64,000 nucleotides of DNA, taken from positions 124,001 through 188,000 of the forward strand of contig JAGRPP010000017.1 of assembly GCA_019449415.1 (NCBI GenBank), written 5' to 3'. This document shows positions 53,563 through 63,285 of the stretch, in pieces; the stretch's first letter is position 1; each line of letters starts with the position of its first letter. A model generated the notes under the pieces. That model did not search any database and was not told where the DNA came from. It worked only from the letters and a program-made list of their open reading frames with translations. This stretch comes from Geothrix sp. Lineage in GTDB: Bacteria > Acidobacteriota > Holophagae > Holophagales > Holophagaceae. The position numbers and the translations under genes are program-made.

Positions 53563-54315
53563 ATGAACCTGAACCCGCTGCTCCCTTTCCTGATGGCCGG
53601 TGATCCCAGCCTTGAAGCGCTGCCCGCCCTGCTTTCTGAGGCCAGATCCCTCGGCATCGAGGCCCTCGAGCTGGGACTGCCGCACTCGGATCCCATCGCG
53701 GACGGTCCCTTGCTCCAGGCCGCGGCTCAACGCGCCATCGCCCGGGGCGCCACGCCCCTCCGGGTGCTCGAATCCCTCGCGGGAATCGCGGAAAGCCCGG
53801 ACCTCATCCTCTTCACCTACCTGAATCCCCTGCTCCAGATCGGTGCGGATCGGCTGAAGGCGCTGCTGGCGCCCACACCGGTGAAAGCGCTGCTGGTGGT
53901 GGACCTGCCCTTTGGCGAGGAACCCGGATTCGAAGCGGACCTGCGTGCCGCGGGCTATCCGATGGTGCCGCTGCTGGCGCCCACCACGACTTTGGCCCGG
54001 GCCCGGCAGGTCTTGTCGGAACGACCGGATCCCGGCCCCTCCGCGCCCTTCGCCCAGCGGTTCGCCTATGTGGTGGCTCGCCTGGGCGTCACGGGGACAG
54101 GGCAGGGTACCGACCTGGCCCCTGTGCGTGAGCGGCTGGGCCAACTGCTTGCGGCCACGAGCCGCCCCCTGGCGGTGGGCTTCGGCCTCTCCGATCTCGC
54201 CAGCCTGGCGGCGGTGCGGGACATGGGCGCCACGCCCGTGGTCGGCTCGGCACTCGTGCAGGCTCTCGCCACGGGCATGTCCCTATCGCAGGCCCTCGGC
54301 GGCGGACTCCGTTGA
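53563..54315 (+). CDS. trpA: Tryptophan synthase alpha subunit
   Basis: A 250-aa TIM barrel that splits indole-3-glycerol phosphate and passes indole to TrpB. The catalytic pair Glu36 and Asp47 lie in LELGLPHSDPIADGP, with the same 11-residue spacing as Glu49/Asp60 of Salmonella. The N-terminus is about 13 residues shorter than usual. LITYLNP-like LFTYLNPLL and AVGFGLSD follow. ATG 53563 is 1 base after trpB. It is the last gene of the operon; no clear terminator was seen in the next 150 bases. Confidence 0.95.
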   Translation: MNLNPLLPFLMAGDPSLEALPALLSEARSLGIEALELGLPHSDPIADGPLLQAAAQRAIARGATPLRVLESLAGIAESPDLILFTYLNPLLQIGADRLKALLAPTPVKALLVVDLPFGEEPGFEADLRAAGYPMVPLLAPTTTLARARQVLSERPDPGPSAPFAQRFAYVVARLGVTGTGQGTDLAPVRERLGQLLAATSRPLAVGFGLSDLASLAAVRDMGATPVVGSALVQALATGMSLSQALGGGLR

Positions 54316-54316
54316 T

Positions 54317-54392
54317 GATCTTAAGATCGTGAATTCGCGGGTTTTCAGCCCACCCCCAGGATGGTTGCAAGGGCGTAACGATTTGGTATCGT
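54317..54392 (+). promoter_or_regulatory. Palindrome and candidate promoter upstream of the FadL-like gene
   Basis: The 153-base gap holds a perfect 12-bp palindrome GATCTTAAGATC (54317-54328). It also holds a promoter-like pair TTGCAA (54365-54370) and TATCGT (54387-54392) spaced 16 bases. The -10 lies in a small inverted repeat ACGAT-ttggt-ATCGT. The palindrome may be an operator or just the trpA 3' flank. Confidence 0.35.
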
Positions 54393-54468
54393 GGTCAATC
54401 TTGCCCTTCAGAACCGGCTGGCAACAGCCACCCACCCCGGGAAGTCCGGGATTAGGAGCCATGCGCCC

Positions 54469-55968
54469 ATGACCCACCGCTCACGCCTCACCCTCACGGC
54501 TTTGACCCTCATCGCCGCCGGCGCCTTCGCTCCCCAGGCCCAGGCTTCCGGCTTCCAGCTCCGCGAGCAGAGCCCGAGCGCTCAGGGCAACGCCTTCGCG
54601 GGCATCAGCGCGGGGGGCAACGACATCAGCGCCCTCTTCTTCAACCCCGCGACGATGACCCAGTTCGACGGCTGGCAGTTCTCCCTGGGCGGCACTTATG
54701 TCGGGTTGGATGTGAAGCTGCAGGACCTCTCGGCCAGCCGCACGCCGGCCCTGCTCGCCCTGGGCTTCCAGACGGCCCCGGTCACGGGCACCAGCCTGGG
54801 CCCGGTCTCGGGCGCCTCCAGTCACGGGAACTCCGGGATCTCGGCCGTCCTGCCTGAGTTCAACATCATGTACAGCGTCAGCAAGGACCTGAAGGTGGGG
54901 CTCTCCCTGAATGTGCCCTTCGGCCTCACCACCGAGTACGACGCCAACTGGACCGGCCGCTACCACGGCCTGAAGTCCGATCTGAAGACCATCGATGTCG
55001 CGCCGAGCCTGGCCTACCGGGTGAACGACCAGTTCTCCTTCGGCGTGGCCTTCGTGGCCCGCAAGGCCGATGCGGAACTGACCAATGCCGTGGACTACGG
55101 CACCGCCCTCGCCCTGAAGGTGGGGTCCGGACTGGCGGCGGCGGGCCTGTCCACCGTGTCTCCCGGTCCCGGCCAGAACAGCCCCGTGGCGAACATCGCC
55201 ATGGGCGCTCCCAGCGCGGTCTTCGGGACGCCGGGCTACGCCATCCCCGGCGCCTGGGACGGCAAGGCCGGCCTGAAGGGCGATGGCTGGGGCTACGGCT
55301 GGAAGGCGGGCTTCACCTGGCAGCCGACCAAGGAGTTCCGCCTGGGCGGCGCCTACTCCGCCGCCATGACCATGACGCTCAAGGGGGATGCCTCCTTCGA
55401 GTTCCCCAGCAACCTGCCGCCCACGGACTTGGCCGCCCTGAACGGCGCCGGCCTCAAGAATGGCGGCGGACAGGCTGACCTCGCCCTCCCCGCCACGGCC
55501 TCGCTGGGCTTCGACTGGAAGGCGACCTCCGCCTTCTCTCTGCAGGGCGAAGTGGCCCAGAGCACCTGGTCCCGCTTCAAGGAACTCCGCGTGAAGTTCA
55601 ACACCGGAGCCCCGGATTCCATCACGGACGAGAACTGGAAGGACACCTGGTTCTACTCTCTGGGCGGCACCTACAAGGTCAACCAGGACTGGACGCTCCG
55701 CGCCGGCGTGGCCTTTGATCAGGGCGCCGTGGACGACAACCACCGCACCCCCCGCATCCCCGACAACGACCGAAAGTGGCTCTCTCTCGGCGCGACCTAC
55801 ACCGTCTCCAAGAAGGTGGCCATCGATGTCGGCTACACCCACCTGTTCATCGGCGACGCCAAGATCAACCTGACCGCGGCGGGCGACAACACGACCCGGG
55901 GCAGCCTCACCGGCACCATGAAGGCCACCATCGAGATCCTGGGCGCCCAGGTTCGGTATTCCTTCTAA
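54469..55968 (+). CDS. OmpP1/FadL family outer-membrane transporter
   Basis: A 499-aa outer-membrane beta-barrel for hydrophobic substrates such as long-chain fatty acids. A signal peptide (LTALTLIAAGAFAPQAQA) ends just before the mature start ASGFQLREQS, which forms the FadL N-terminal hatch. SAQGNAFAGISAGGNDISALFFNPATM holds the NPA signature (listed here as FFNPATM). The C-terminal strand ends in aromatic YSF, as barrels require for assembly. ATG 54469 is used; AGGAG at 54454-54458 is a little far, and an ATG at 54461 is out of frame. It is followed by a strong two-way terminator. Confidence 0.93.
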   Translation: MTHRSRLTLTALTLIAAGAFAPQAQASGFQLREQSPSAQGNAFAGISAGGNDISALFFNPATMTQFDGWQFSLGGTYVGLDVKLQDLSASRTPALLALGFQTAPVTGTSLGPVSGASSHGNSGISAVLPEFNIMYSVSKDLKVGLSLNVPFGLTTEYDANWTGRYHGLKSDLKTIDVAPSLAYRVNDQFSFGVAFVARKADAELTNAVDYGTALALKVGSGLAAAGLSTVSPGPGQNSPVANIAMGAPSAVFGTPGYAIPGAWDGKAGLKGDGWGYGWKAGFTWQPTKEFRLGGAYSAAMTMTLKGDASFEFPSNLPPTDLAALNGAGLKNGGGQADLALPATASLGFDWKATSAFSLQGEVAQSTWSRFKELRVKFNTGAPDSITDENWKDTWFYSLGGTYKVNQDWTLRAGVAFDQGAVDDNHRTPRIPDNDRKWLSLGATYTVSKKVAIDVGYTHLFIGDAKINLTAAGDNTTRGSLTGTMKATIEILGAQVRYSF

Positions 55969-55983
55969 GCTTCAGTCACTCCA

Positions 55984-56017
55984 AGAGGAAGGGCCCGGTC
56001 TGCCGGGCCCTTCCTCT
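55984..56017. terminator. Bidirectional terminator hairpin
   Basis: AGAGGAAGGGCCCGG and its exact complement CCGGGCCCTTCCTCT form a 15-bp perfect stem with a TCTG loop. It lies 15 bases after the FadL-like stop and 2 bases from the stop of the convergent DUF2252 gene. Placement fits termination of both transcripts. Confidence 0.85.
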
Positions 56018-56019
56018 GC

Positions 56020-57354
56020 CTAGATTTCCGTGACGGCCCGCAGATCCCCGGCCTGGATGGCGTTCCTGAACCGCTCGTAATCCCGGGTGACCTGATCCGC
56101 ATAGACCTTGGCGAAGTCGGCCAGGGACTCATCCAGCTTGTCGGCATCGCCCAGATACCCCGCGAGCATGACCGCATCCCCGGTCCGGGCGTGGGCTTTG
56201 GCCAGGATGCCGCCGCAGAGGGCCGCGTAGTCCCCGAGCGCAGCTCCCCCCAGCGTCGCCCCATCGATGCCCGCCTTGTGATCGGACCATTGCCGCACCA
56301 GGAAATCCTGGCCCCCGAACCGGGTCCAGCCGAGCAAGGGATCCACCCAGGTCTGCGAGCGGTGTTGCCCCAGCGCGACCCGCTGTCCCTGATGGGGGCT
56401 GGGGGGCGCCTCCCGCAGGTGGAGGGCCCAGGCGGAAGGTTCTTCCGATTTGAGTTGGAGGAAGAGCGGGTCTTCCAGGCCGCGGCCCAGGCAGAGCACC
56501 AGCAGGCTCCTCAGGCCGATGCTGCCGGTGCCCACCACCTTGAAGATCGCATCCACCGGCCCGTAGCCTTCCAGCACCTGCCGGCGCCCGGGAAGTACGG
56601 TCTCCCGATAGGCCGGCAACCCCTCCCACAGCCCTTCCTGCTCCACCGGATCAAGCGGGCGGGTCAGGGGAGGCCGGACCTGGAACCGTCGACCGCCCTG
56701 GCCGTCATCCATCGTGGCTTTGGCCAGGAGCTTGTCGGGCGTGTCCCGCCTGGCCTTCGCCAGGACCTCCTTCAGGACGCCTCCGCCGCCCTGGGGAGTC
56801 ACTTCAAAGCGGACCAGCTCCAGTCCCTTCATCTCGGCGAATCGGGCCATGTGCTCGCGGTAGGCCCGCACCAGCCCCTTGACCGCCTCGCCGACATCCG
56901 CCTCGGACTGGCCCGCCTCCCGGCCGCCCAGCACGGTGCTGGCACAAAGCCGCTTCAGATCCCATTCCCAGGGGCCGGGCATGGATTCGTCAAAGTCATT
57001 GAGGTCGAAGACCAGGTGCCCGTCCGGGGCGGCATAGGCCCCCAGGTTCAGCAGGTGGGCGTCCCCGCACATCTGCACGGTCATCCCGGTGGTGGGTCCT
57101 GGGGCGATGTCCCCGGCCATCAACGCCACCGAACCCCGGAAGAAGGCGAAAGGGGAGGCCGACATCCGCCCCCACTTGAGGGGCAGGAGGTCCGGAAGGC
57201 GTAACTCGTTGGCGGCCTTCAGGCGAGGGATCAGGTCCGGTCGGTCACCGGCTGCCTGCCAATGCCCCTGGTCCGTGCGCTTCAGCCGTTCCCGCAGCGC
57301 CTTGCCGGCGGAACGACGGTCGGCGAGCGAGGGACGGGGCGGCGGCATCGGCAT
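56020..57354 (-). CDS. DUF2252 family protein
   Basis: A 444-aa protein of the DUF2252 family, which has a protein-kinase-like/aminoglycoside-phosphotransferase-like core; the biochemical role is unknown. Diagnostic blocks are SPFAFFRGSVALMAGD, CGDAHLLNLGAYAAPDGHLVFDLNDFDES (holding the likely catalytic H and D residues GDAH and DLNDFD), and PWEWDLKRLCAS. GTGSIGLRSLLVL lies in the second half. ATG 57354 is used; the frame runs on into the thiolase gene region without similarity. It is on the same strand as the thiolase upstream, 44 bases away. Confidence 0.88.
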   Translation of the reverse strand: MPMPPPRPSLADRRSAGKALRERLKRTDQGHWQAAGDRPDLIPRLKAANELRLPDLLPLKWGRMSASPFAFFRGSVALMAGDIAPGPTTGMTVQMCGDAHLLNLGAYAAPDGHLVFDLNDFDESMPGPWEWDLKRLCASTVLGGREAGQSEADVGEAVKGLVRAYREHMARFAEMKGLELVRFEVTPQGGGGVLKEVLAKARRDTPDKLLAKATMDDGQGGRRFQVRPPLTRPLDPVEQEGLWEGLPAYRETVLPGRRQVLEGYGPVDAIFKVVGTGSIGLRSLLVLCLGRGLEDPLFLQLKSEEPSAWALHLREAPPSPHQGQRVALGQHRSQTWVDPLLGWTRFGGQDFLVRQWSDHKAGIDGATLGGAALGDYAALCGGILAKAHARTGDAVMLAGYLGDADKLDESLADFAKVYADQVTRDYERFRNAIQAGDLRAVTEI

Positions 57355-57398
57355 GGCAGTCTCTCGGGTGACCCCGACTGGGGCACGGGTGGGGCGGG

Positions 57399-58571
57399 CT
57401 ACACCCGCTCCACCGCCATGGCGATGGCATTGCCGCCGCCTAGGCAGAGCGCCGCCACGCCGCGCTGCTTGCCGTGCCGCTCGAGGGCATGGAGCAGGGT
57501 GGCCATGACGCGGGCGCCGGAGGCCCCGATGGGGTGGCCCAGCGCCACGGCGCCGCCATGGACATTGATGCGGTCTGCGGGCAGCTTCAGTTCGTTCATG
57601 GTGGCCACCAGCTGCACGGCGAAGGCCTCGTTGATCTCCCAAAGGTCCACATCCCCCGCGGACCAGCCCACCTGTACCAGGAGTTTGCGGATGGCCTCCA
57701 CGGGCGCCATGAGCACCCATTCGGGCTCGAGGCCGGCTGTGGCGGTGCCGAGAATGCGGGCCTGGATGGGCAGGCCGTGGGCCCTGGCGAAGGACTCGGT
57801 GCTGACCAGGGCCGCCGCCGCGCCATCGTTCACGCTGGGGGCGTTGCCCGCCGTCACGGTGCCGTCCTTCTTGAAGGCGGGGCGCAACTTGGCCAGGGAT
57901 TCGGGCGTGGAGTCGGCCCGGGGGCCCTCGTCCTCGCTGAGGATCAGATCCCCTTTCTTTCCGGGGACGGCGATGGGCACGATCTCTGCCTTGAAGGCGC
58001 CGGTCTGGATCGCCGCCACGGCCTTGCGGTGGCTTTCGGCGGCCCAGGCGTCCTGCGCTTCGCGGCCGACGCCGTATTTGGAGGCCACCAGCTCGCCCGT
58101 GTGGCCCATGTGCTGATCGGTCATGGCGCACCAGAGCCCGTCGAGAATCATGGCGTCCTTGGCCTCGGTATGACCCATGCGCGCGCCCGCCCGCAACTTG
58201 GGCAGGAGGTAGGGCGCGTTGGACATGGACTCCATCCCCCCGGCCAGCACCAGGTCGTGGTCGCCCAGGCGCACGGCATTGGCCGCCAGCTGGATGGCCT
58301 TGAGGCCGCTGCCGCAGACCTTGTTGATGGTGAGGGCGGAGACGCTGGCGGGCAGGCCGCCCCGCAGAGCCGCCTGGCGCGCCGGGGCCTGGCCCACGCC
58401 CGCGCTCACCACATGGCCGAGGATCACTTCCGTCGGCACCGCGCCGGGCACTGCAGCCAGCAGGGCCTTCACCACCTGGGCCGCCAGATCCGGAGCGGCC
58501 AGGGGCGCCAGCCCCCCCTGGAACTTGCCGATGGGGCTGCGGAGGGACTTGAGGATCACGGCTTGGGACAT
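57399..58571 (-). CDS. Acetyl-CoA C-acetyltransferase (thiolase)
   Basis: A 390-aa thiolase joining or cleaving acetyl-CoA units. The nucleophile is Cys86 in [11 protein letters not shown], His is in [13 protein letters not shown], and the second catalytic Cys376 in CLGGGNAIA. The [12 protein letters not shown] block is typical of biosynthetic AtoB/PhaA types. It may make or use acetoacetyl-CoA, the substrate family of the CoA-transferase at 8.2 kb, though the genes are 49 kb apart. ATG 58571 fits MSQAVIL. A divIVA gene lies 46 bases upstream on the same strand. Confidence 0.96.
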   Translation of the reverse strand: MSQAVILKSLRSPIGKFQGGLAPLAAPDLAAQVVKALLAAVPGAVPTEVILGHVVSAGVGQAPARQAALRGGLPASVSALTINKVCGSGLKAIQLAANAVRLGDHDLVLAGGMESMSNAPYLLPKLRAGARMGHTEAKDAMILDGLWCAMTDQHMGHTGELVASKYGVGREAQDAWAAESHRKAVAAIQTGAFKAEIVPIAVPGKKGDLILSEDEGPRADSTPESLAKLRPAFKKDGTVTAGNAPSVNDGAAAALVSTESFARAHGLPIQARILGTATAGLEPEWVLMAPVEAIRKLLVQVGWSAGDVDLWEINEAFAVQLVATMNELKLPADRINVHGGAVALGHPIGASGARVMATLLHALERHGKQRGVAALCLGGGNAIAMAVERV

Positions 58572-58617
58572 GGGGACTCCGGAAATTCGGATGCTCGGAC
58601 GGTCAGTGGATCGGGGC

Positions 58618-59166
58618 TCAGGGGGCAGGATTGGGCCGGCGGGGGGGCAGGGCGGGCTCGTCCAGCGCGGTGAGGTCGAGGTTCTCCAGGTTCAAGGTCG
58701 GGGGAGCGGGCACATACATGTCCGGCGCCTCCTCCTGGATGTGGCGCCGGGTGCGGTCCATGAGGGCCTCCAGCTCCCGGAAGAAGCGGATGCGCTCCAT
58801 CTTGAGGTTGCGGAGTTGCACCTCCAGCTCGACCACATGCTGCTGGGCCTCGCGGATGATCTCCTCCGCCTTGAACTGGGCCTCGCGGATGATCAGTTCC
58901 TTCTCGCGGCTGGCACCGTCGAGCACATCCTCGCGGGTGCGCTGGGCCTGGAGCAGGGTTTCACGGAAGATGCGGTCCTGGTCCTGGTACTGCCGCAGCC
59001 GTTCGCGGCTGTCCAGGATCTCCTCCTTCAGCTTCTGGTTCTCCGCCAGCACCTCCTCCCACTCGGCGGCCACCTCGTGGAGGAAGGAACGGACCTCGGC
59101 TTCTTCGAGACCGCGGAAGACCTTCTCGAATTCCCGGCGCTGGATGTCGAGGGGGGTGTACTTCAT
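58618..59166 (-). CDS. divIVA: DivIVA domain protein
   Basis: A 182-aa coiled-coil protein. The DivIVA N-terminal lipid-binding part is [19 protein letters not shown] (first 19 residues), with [17 protein letters not shown] after it. A long heptad-rich helix runs from about 35 to 145 and a Pro-rich tail ends it. DivIVA marks curved membrane at poles and septa and recruits division or growth factors; outside Gram-positives its role is less clear. The yggT gene is just upstream (9-base gap), a common pairing. Confidence 0.92.
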   Translation of the reverse strand: MKYTPLDIQRREFEKVFRGLEEAEVRSFLHEVAAEWEEVLAENQKLKEEILDSRERLRQYQDQDRIFRETLLQAQRTREDVLDGASREKELIIREAQFKAEEIIREAQQHVVELEVQLRNLKMERIRFFRELEALMDRTRRHIQEEAPDMYVPAPPTLNLENLDLTALDEPALPPRRPNPAP

Positions 59167-59175
59167 GACACGCTC

Positions 59176-59433
59176 CTAGGAGGCCAGGGCCCGCAGAAAG
59201 ACTCTCTGGATGACGCCGAGCAGCAGCACCGCGACGAGGATGTCGAAGCTGAACCCCCCGATGCTCGGCACGATGGCCCGGATGGGGTGGAGGATCGGGT
59301 CGGTGATCGCGTGCAGCAGGCGGATCCAGCGGTTTCCGGGGTCGATCGGGAACCAGGACAGGATGGCCACCGCCAACAGCAGATAGATCAGGACATCCAG
59401 GGCGTAGTAGGCGATGGCGAAGAGAAGAGGCAT
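59176..59433 (-). CDS. yggT: YggT family membrane protein
   Basis: An 85-aa integral membrane protein with two helices (about 5-25 and 62-80). Between them lies the family motif SWFPIDPGNRWIRLLHAITDP and the PIRAIVPSIGG turn. YggT proteins are linked to division (with divIVA/sepF in many bacteria) and to osmotic tolerance; the mechanism is unknown. Single-domain form, half the length of E. coli YggT. It is divergent from bshA across 49 bases and probably co-transcribed with divIVA. Confidence 0.92.
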   Translation of the reverse strand: MPLLFAIAYYALDVLIYLLLAVAILSWFPIDPGNRWIRLLHAITDPILHPIRAIVPSIGGFSFDILVAVLLLGVIQRVFLRALAS

Positions 59434-59482
59434 GGGCAGGATCCTGGGAACACCCCATCATAGCTGGGAGTGAGGATCTTCC

Positions 59483-60592
59483 ATGCGCATCGGCATCTCC
59501 TGCTACAGCACCTTTGGCGGCTCGGGCGTCGTGGCCACGGAGGTGGGCAAGGCCCTCGCCGCCCGGGGCCATGAGGTGCACATCCTCAGCCCCAGCGTGC
59601 CGCCGCGCCTGGTGGGCTTCGAAGATCGCATCAACTTCCACGAGGTCCGGGCCACCACCTATCCCCTCTTCGAGGACGCCCCCTATTCCATCGCCCTGGG
59701 CTCCAAGATGGCGGATGTGGCCGAGCACCACGGCCTGGAGATCATCCACGCGCACTACGCCATCCCCCACGCCATGGCCGCCCTGCTGGCCCGCATGGCC
59801 ATCCCGGGCCTGAAGGTCGTGACCACCCTCCACGGCACGGACATCACCGTGGTGGGCAGCGACCCGAGCTACCTTCCCATGGTGAAGATGGCCATCCGGG
59901 AGAGCGATGGCGTGACCGCCGTTTCCGAGTACCTGCGGGACGAGACCTACCGGACCTTCGGGGTGGGGCGCGACATCGATGTCATCGGGAATTTCGTGGA
60001 ACCTCCCGGCCAGGAGCGCCCGGACTGCCGGGCCTGGCTGGCCCCCAGGGCCACCTCGGTGCTGACTCACATCTCCAATTTCAGGCCCGTGAAGCGCGTG
60101 ATGGATGTGCTCAAGGTGTTCGAGCTGGTCCGCAAGGAGGTGCCCGCCCGCCTGGTGATGGTGGGCGACGGGCCGGATCGCGTGGAGGCCGAGGCCTATT
60201 GCCGCGACCGGGGGTTCGCGTCCGAGGTGCGCTTCACGGGCAAGCAGCTGGACATCGGCACCGTGCTGGCCTGTTCCGACCTCTTCCTGCTGCCCAGCGC
60301 CACCGAGAGCTTCGGTTTGGCGGCCCTGGAGGCCATGGGGCACCGGGTGCCGGTCATCGCCAGCCGGGTGGGGGGCCTGCCCGAGGTGGTGCGCCACGGC
60401 ATTGATGGCTACCTGGAGCCCATGGGTGATGTGGAGGCCATGGCGGCCGACGCGGTGACCCTGCTGCGCGACGAGGATCTGCGGCTCACCATGGGCGATG
60501 CCGCGCGCGAGCGGGCGCTCGGCACCTTCGCGGAAGGCCCCATCGTGGATCAGTACGAAGCGCTGTATCGGCGGGTACTGGGCAAAGACTGA
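59483..60592 (+). CDS. bshA: N-acetyl-alpha-D-glucosaminyl L-malate synthase (BshA)
   Basis: A 369-aa GT4-type glycosyltransferase starting bacillithiol synthesis by adding GlcNAc to L-malate. It has the BshA start [18 protein letters not shown], then [27 protein letters not shown] and SNFRPVKR, and the donor-binding [13 protein letters not shown]. The strong match to the Bacillus pattern ([19 protein letters not shown]) makes the assignment good. bshB and bshC are not in the window. ATG 59483; GAGGAT upstream serves as a weak ribosome site. It stands alone between yggT and the propeller sensor. Confidence 0.95.
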   Translation: MRIGISCYSTFGGSGVVATEVGKALAARGHEVHILSPSVPPRLVGFEDRINFHEVRATTYPLFEDAPYSIALGSKMADVAEHHGLEIIHAHYAIPHAMAALLARMAIPGLKVVTTLHGTDITVVGSDPSYLPMVKMAIRESDGVTAVSEYLRDETYRTFGVGRDIDVIGNFVEPPGQERPDCRAWLAPRATSVLTHISNFRPVKRVMDVLKVFELVRKEVPARLVMVGDGPDRVEAEAYCRDRGFASEVRFTGKQLDIGTVLACSDLFLLPSATESFGLAALEAMGHRVPVIASRVGGLPEVVRHGIDGYLEPMGDVEAMAADAVTLLRDEDLRLTMGDAARERALGTFAEGPIVDQYEALYRRVLGKD

Positions 60593-60652
60593 CGAGTCGG
60601 TTCAGCCCCAGGGGCGGACGCTCCGATACGGCGGCAACTGCGGGAGTGGTGA

Positions 60653-63199
60653 ATGGTCTGGTTTCGGGTCGCCCTGGTGGGCCTGCTGGGAATCTTCGGC
60701 ATGGCCGCGGAGGGATGGCATCGCCCCTTCACCCTGCTCGGTCCGGATCAGGGGCTCCCCTCGGGGGCCATCACCAGCTTGACCCAGGATTCGGACGGCT
60801 TCATCTGGGTGGGAACGGAAAGCGCGCTCCTCCGCTACGACGGGGCTCATTGCCGGGCCTGGGGGCGGGAAGACGGATTGCCGTCGGGCTTCGTCCATCG
60901 CGTCCTGCCCGCCAACGGTGGGGGCGTCTGGGTCTCCACCCTGCGCGGGCTGGTCCGCTTCCGGGCCGGGCGCATCGAACGGGCCCAGTTCGACGGTCAA
61001 GTCGAATCCCTGCCCGCCAATGTCCTTGAGCTGGACCGGGAGGGCCGCCTCTGGGTCCTGACTTCGGCGGGCCTGTTCGTTCAGCAGGAAGGGCTCCATT
61101 TCCAGCGCCGATCGGAGCGGCCCTCGGGCCGGGCCTTCACCCTGGGGGCGGGCTCCGGCGGCGTGATGCACCTCGGCTCCGAGGAAGGTCTCGAGACCTT
61201 CCTGCCGGATGGTTCGAGCCGCGTCTGGGGCCCCGCCCAGGGCCTTCCCGAAGGCGGCGTTTCCGTCGTGGTGGAAGACGGGGCCGGCCGTCTCTGGGCG
61301 GGCTCCGGCCGCAGCCTGGCCATGAAAGCGCCGGGCGGCGATCGCTTCACCGACCAGTGCTCTCGCCTGGGGGGGAGCCTGTCGCCCAACAGCGTGCCCT
61401 TCAGGGATGCGGATGGATCGGTCTGGCTCCCCACCCAGGCCGGGGGCCTGCGCCTGGCCGGAGACAAGACGGAGCGGATCGACTCGGGCAACGGCCTCCC
61501 CTTCCGCTGGGTCCGGACGATCTTCCGGGACCGGGAGGGCACCCTCTGGATCCTGGGGACGGCCCTGGCCCGCCTCCAGGGCGGAGGCCGCGTCTGGAAC
61601 CACTCTCTGGCCTCAGGGACCTCCGGCGAGGTGGTCTGGTCCATCGTCCGGGATCCCAAGGGTGCCTTGCTGGCAGCCACCGATGACGGGGCGATCCGGG
61701 TGGAAGCCGCGGGTCTGAGCCGGATCCGGGGCACCGAGGGACATCGCATCAAGGGGCTGACCACCGATCCGACCGGAACCCTCTGGATGGTCAGCACCAT
61801 CGGCCCCACCCTCTGGCTGCGTCCCGGCAGCCAGCAGACGCAAGTGGCCCCGCTCGGGGACTTCGGCTTCGGCGTCAACAGCGTGATGAAGGATTCTCGG
61901 GGCGCCCTCTGGCTGGGCCATGGGCGCTACGGCATCCTCCGTTGGGACGCCGGCGCCGGCCGGCTCGTCCAGGAGGTCGGCCCCACCGGCCAGGGCTCCC
62001 TGGGTGTGTTCCGCATCCGCGAAGATGCGCAGGGTCGGCTTTGGGCCGCCACGACGGCGGGGCTCTACCTGCGGGGTGCCCAGGGATCCTGGCGGCTCTT
62101 CACCGAGCGGGACGGCCTGCTCCCCTATGGCCTCTATGGCATGGCCTTCCTGCCTGACGGCAGCGCCTGGGTGCACTACCAGGAACCCCAGGGACTCACC
62201 CGGATCCGCATCGACGGCAGCCACCTGACGGTGGTGGAACAGCGCGTGAAGGGGCAGGGGCTCCATTCGAACCTGGTCTATGCCGTGGAGGTGGATGACC
62301 GGGAACGGACCTGGGCCTCGACGGATCTGGGCCTGGACCGCCTGGACCCGCCTCTGCACATCGGGCGCCGGGAGGGCATGGTCAGCGAGGACTGCGCCAT
62401 CCAGGCCCTGCTCGCCGAAGGTGGACGCATCTGGGTGGGCACGGCCGCCGGTCTGGTCCGTTACGAAGCGGGTGACACCGACCTGCCCCTGGCGCCTCCC
62501 CAGGCCCACATTCTCGAGATGGCCTTCGGCCCCCGGCGCCTGGAGCCCCCCTTCGACCGCCTGGCTCCGCTGTCCCACCAGGAGGCCACCGTGACCTTCC
62601 GCGTGGGTGCGCCCTCCTATTTGGGCGAAGGCCGGGCGCGCCTGCAGGTCCGCCTGCTGGGGCTGGAGGATGCCTGGCGGGATGTCGAATCCCCCCTGGT
62701 GAGGTACCCCGCGCTTCCCGGCGGGCGCTACCGGCTGGAGACCCGCGCGTCTGACGGGGAAGGGGCGTTCGGCCCGGTCGCCGCCCTGGACTTCCAGGTC
62801 CGCCCCCCCTGGTGGCGCACCTGGTGGGCGACTGGCCTAGCCGGTCTCGCCCTCCTCGGCCTGGGCCTGGTCATCCTGCGCCTGCGCCTCGCCGCCTTGG
62901 CCCGGAGCAAGGCCGAGCTGGAAGCCCTCGTGGCCGAGCGGACGGAAGAACTGCAGCACCGGAATGAGGAACTGTCGTCCGCCCTGGGCAATGTCAAACA
63001 ACTCTCCGGCCTTCTCCCCATCTGCTCCACCTGCAAGAAGATCCGGGACGACCAGGGCTACTGGAATCAGCTGGAACACTACATCAGCGAACACTCGGAA
63101 GTCGGGTTTTCGCACGGCATCTGCCCGGATTGCGTGGAGACCATGTTCCCGAAGCGCGCCAAGGGAGGCCAGGCCCCGGAGGCGGATCAGAAGGGCTGA
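60653..63199 (+). CDS. Two-component-type propeller sensor with C-terminal Cys motif
   Basis: An 848-aa protein. A signal/anchor (about 4-20) precedes a large periplasmic region of about a dozen Reg_prop blades (such as LTQDSDGFIWVGTESALLRY and LDREGRLWVLTSAGLF) and a Y_Y_Y Ig-like domain (about 625-715). One membrane helix lies at about 722-745, then a coiled coil. Instead of a kinase, GGDEF or HTH, the cytoplasmic end is a ~60-residue module with C791-x2-C794 (CSTCKKIRDDQGYWNQLE) and C824-x2-C827 (GICPDC), like the KIRDD/GYW module found at the ends of some response regulators. It may bind metal. ATG 60653 has GGAG 6 bases upstream. Ligand unknown. Confidence 0.85.
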   Translation: MVWFRVALVGLLGIFGMAAEGWHRPFTLLGPDQGLPSGAITSLTQDSDGFIWVGTESALLRYDGAHCRAWGREDGLPSGFVHRVLPANGGGVWVSTLRGLVRFRAGRIERAQFDGQVESLPANVLELDREGRLWVLTSAGLFVQQEGLHFQRRSERPSGRAFTLGAGSGGVMHLGSEEGLETFLPDGSSRVWGPAQGLPEGGVSVVVEDGAGRLWAGSGRSLAMKAPGGDRFTDQCSRLGGSLSPNSVPFRDADGSVWLPTQAGGLRLAGDKTERIDSGNGLPFRWVRTIFRDREGTLWILGTALARLQGGGRVWNHSLASGTSGEVVWSIVRDPKGALLAATDDGAIRVEAAGLSRIRGTEGHRIKGLTTDPTGTLWMVSTIGPTLWLRPGSQQTQVAPLGDFGFGVNSVMKDSRGALWLGHGRYGILRWDAGAGRLVQEVGPTGQGSLGVFRIREDAQGRLWAATTAGLYLRGAQGSWRLFTERDGLLPYGLYGMAFLPDGSAWVHYQEPQGLTRIRIDGSHLTVVEQRVKGQGLHSNLVYAVEVDDRERTWASTDLGLDRLDPPLHIGRREGMVSEDCAIQALLAEGGRIWVGTAAGLVRYEAGDTDLPLAPPQAHILEMAFGPRRLEPPFDRLAPLSHQEATVTFRVGAPSYLGEGRARLQVRLLGLEDAWRDVESPLVRYPALPGGRYRLETRASDGEGAFGPVAALDFQVRPPWWRTWWATGLAGLALLGLGLVILRLRLAALARSKAELEALVAERTEELQHRNEELSSALGNVKQLSGLLPICSTCKKIRDDQGYWNQLEHYISEHSEVGFSHGICPDCVETMFPKRAKGGQAPEADQKG

Positions 63200-63285
63200 G
63201 GGGCCTCCCTCCGGGGAAATACCCGGGCGGTGGCGGTGGCGGGAACCTATCGTGGGGGTGGAACGCTACGGCTCGGGGAGGCTCC

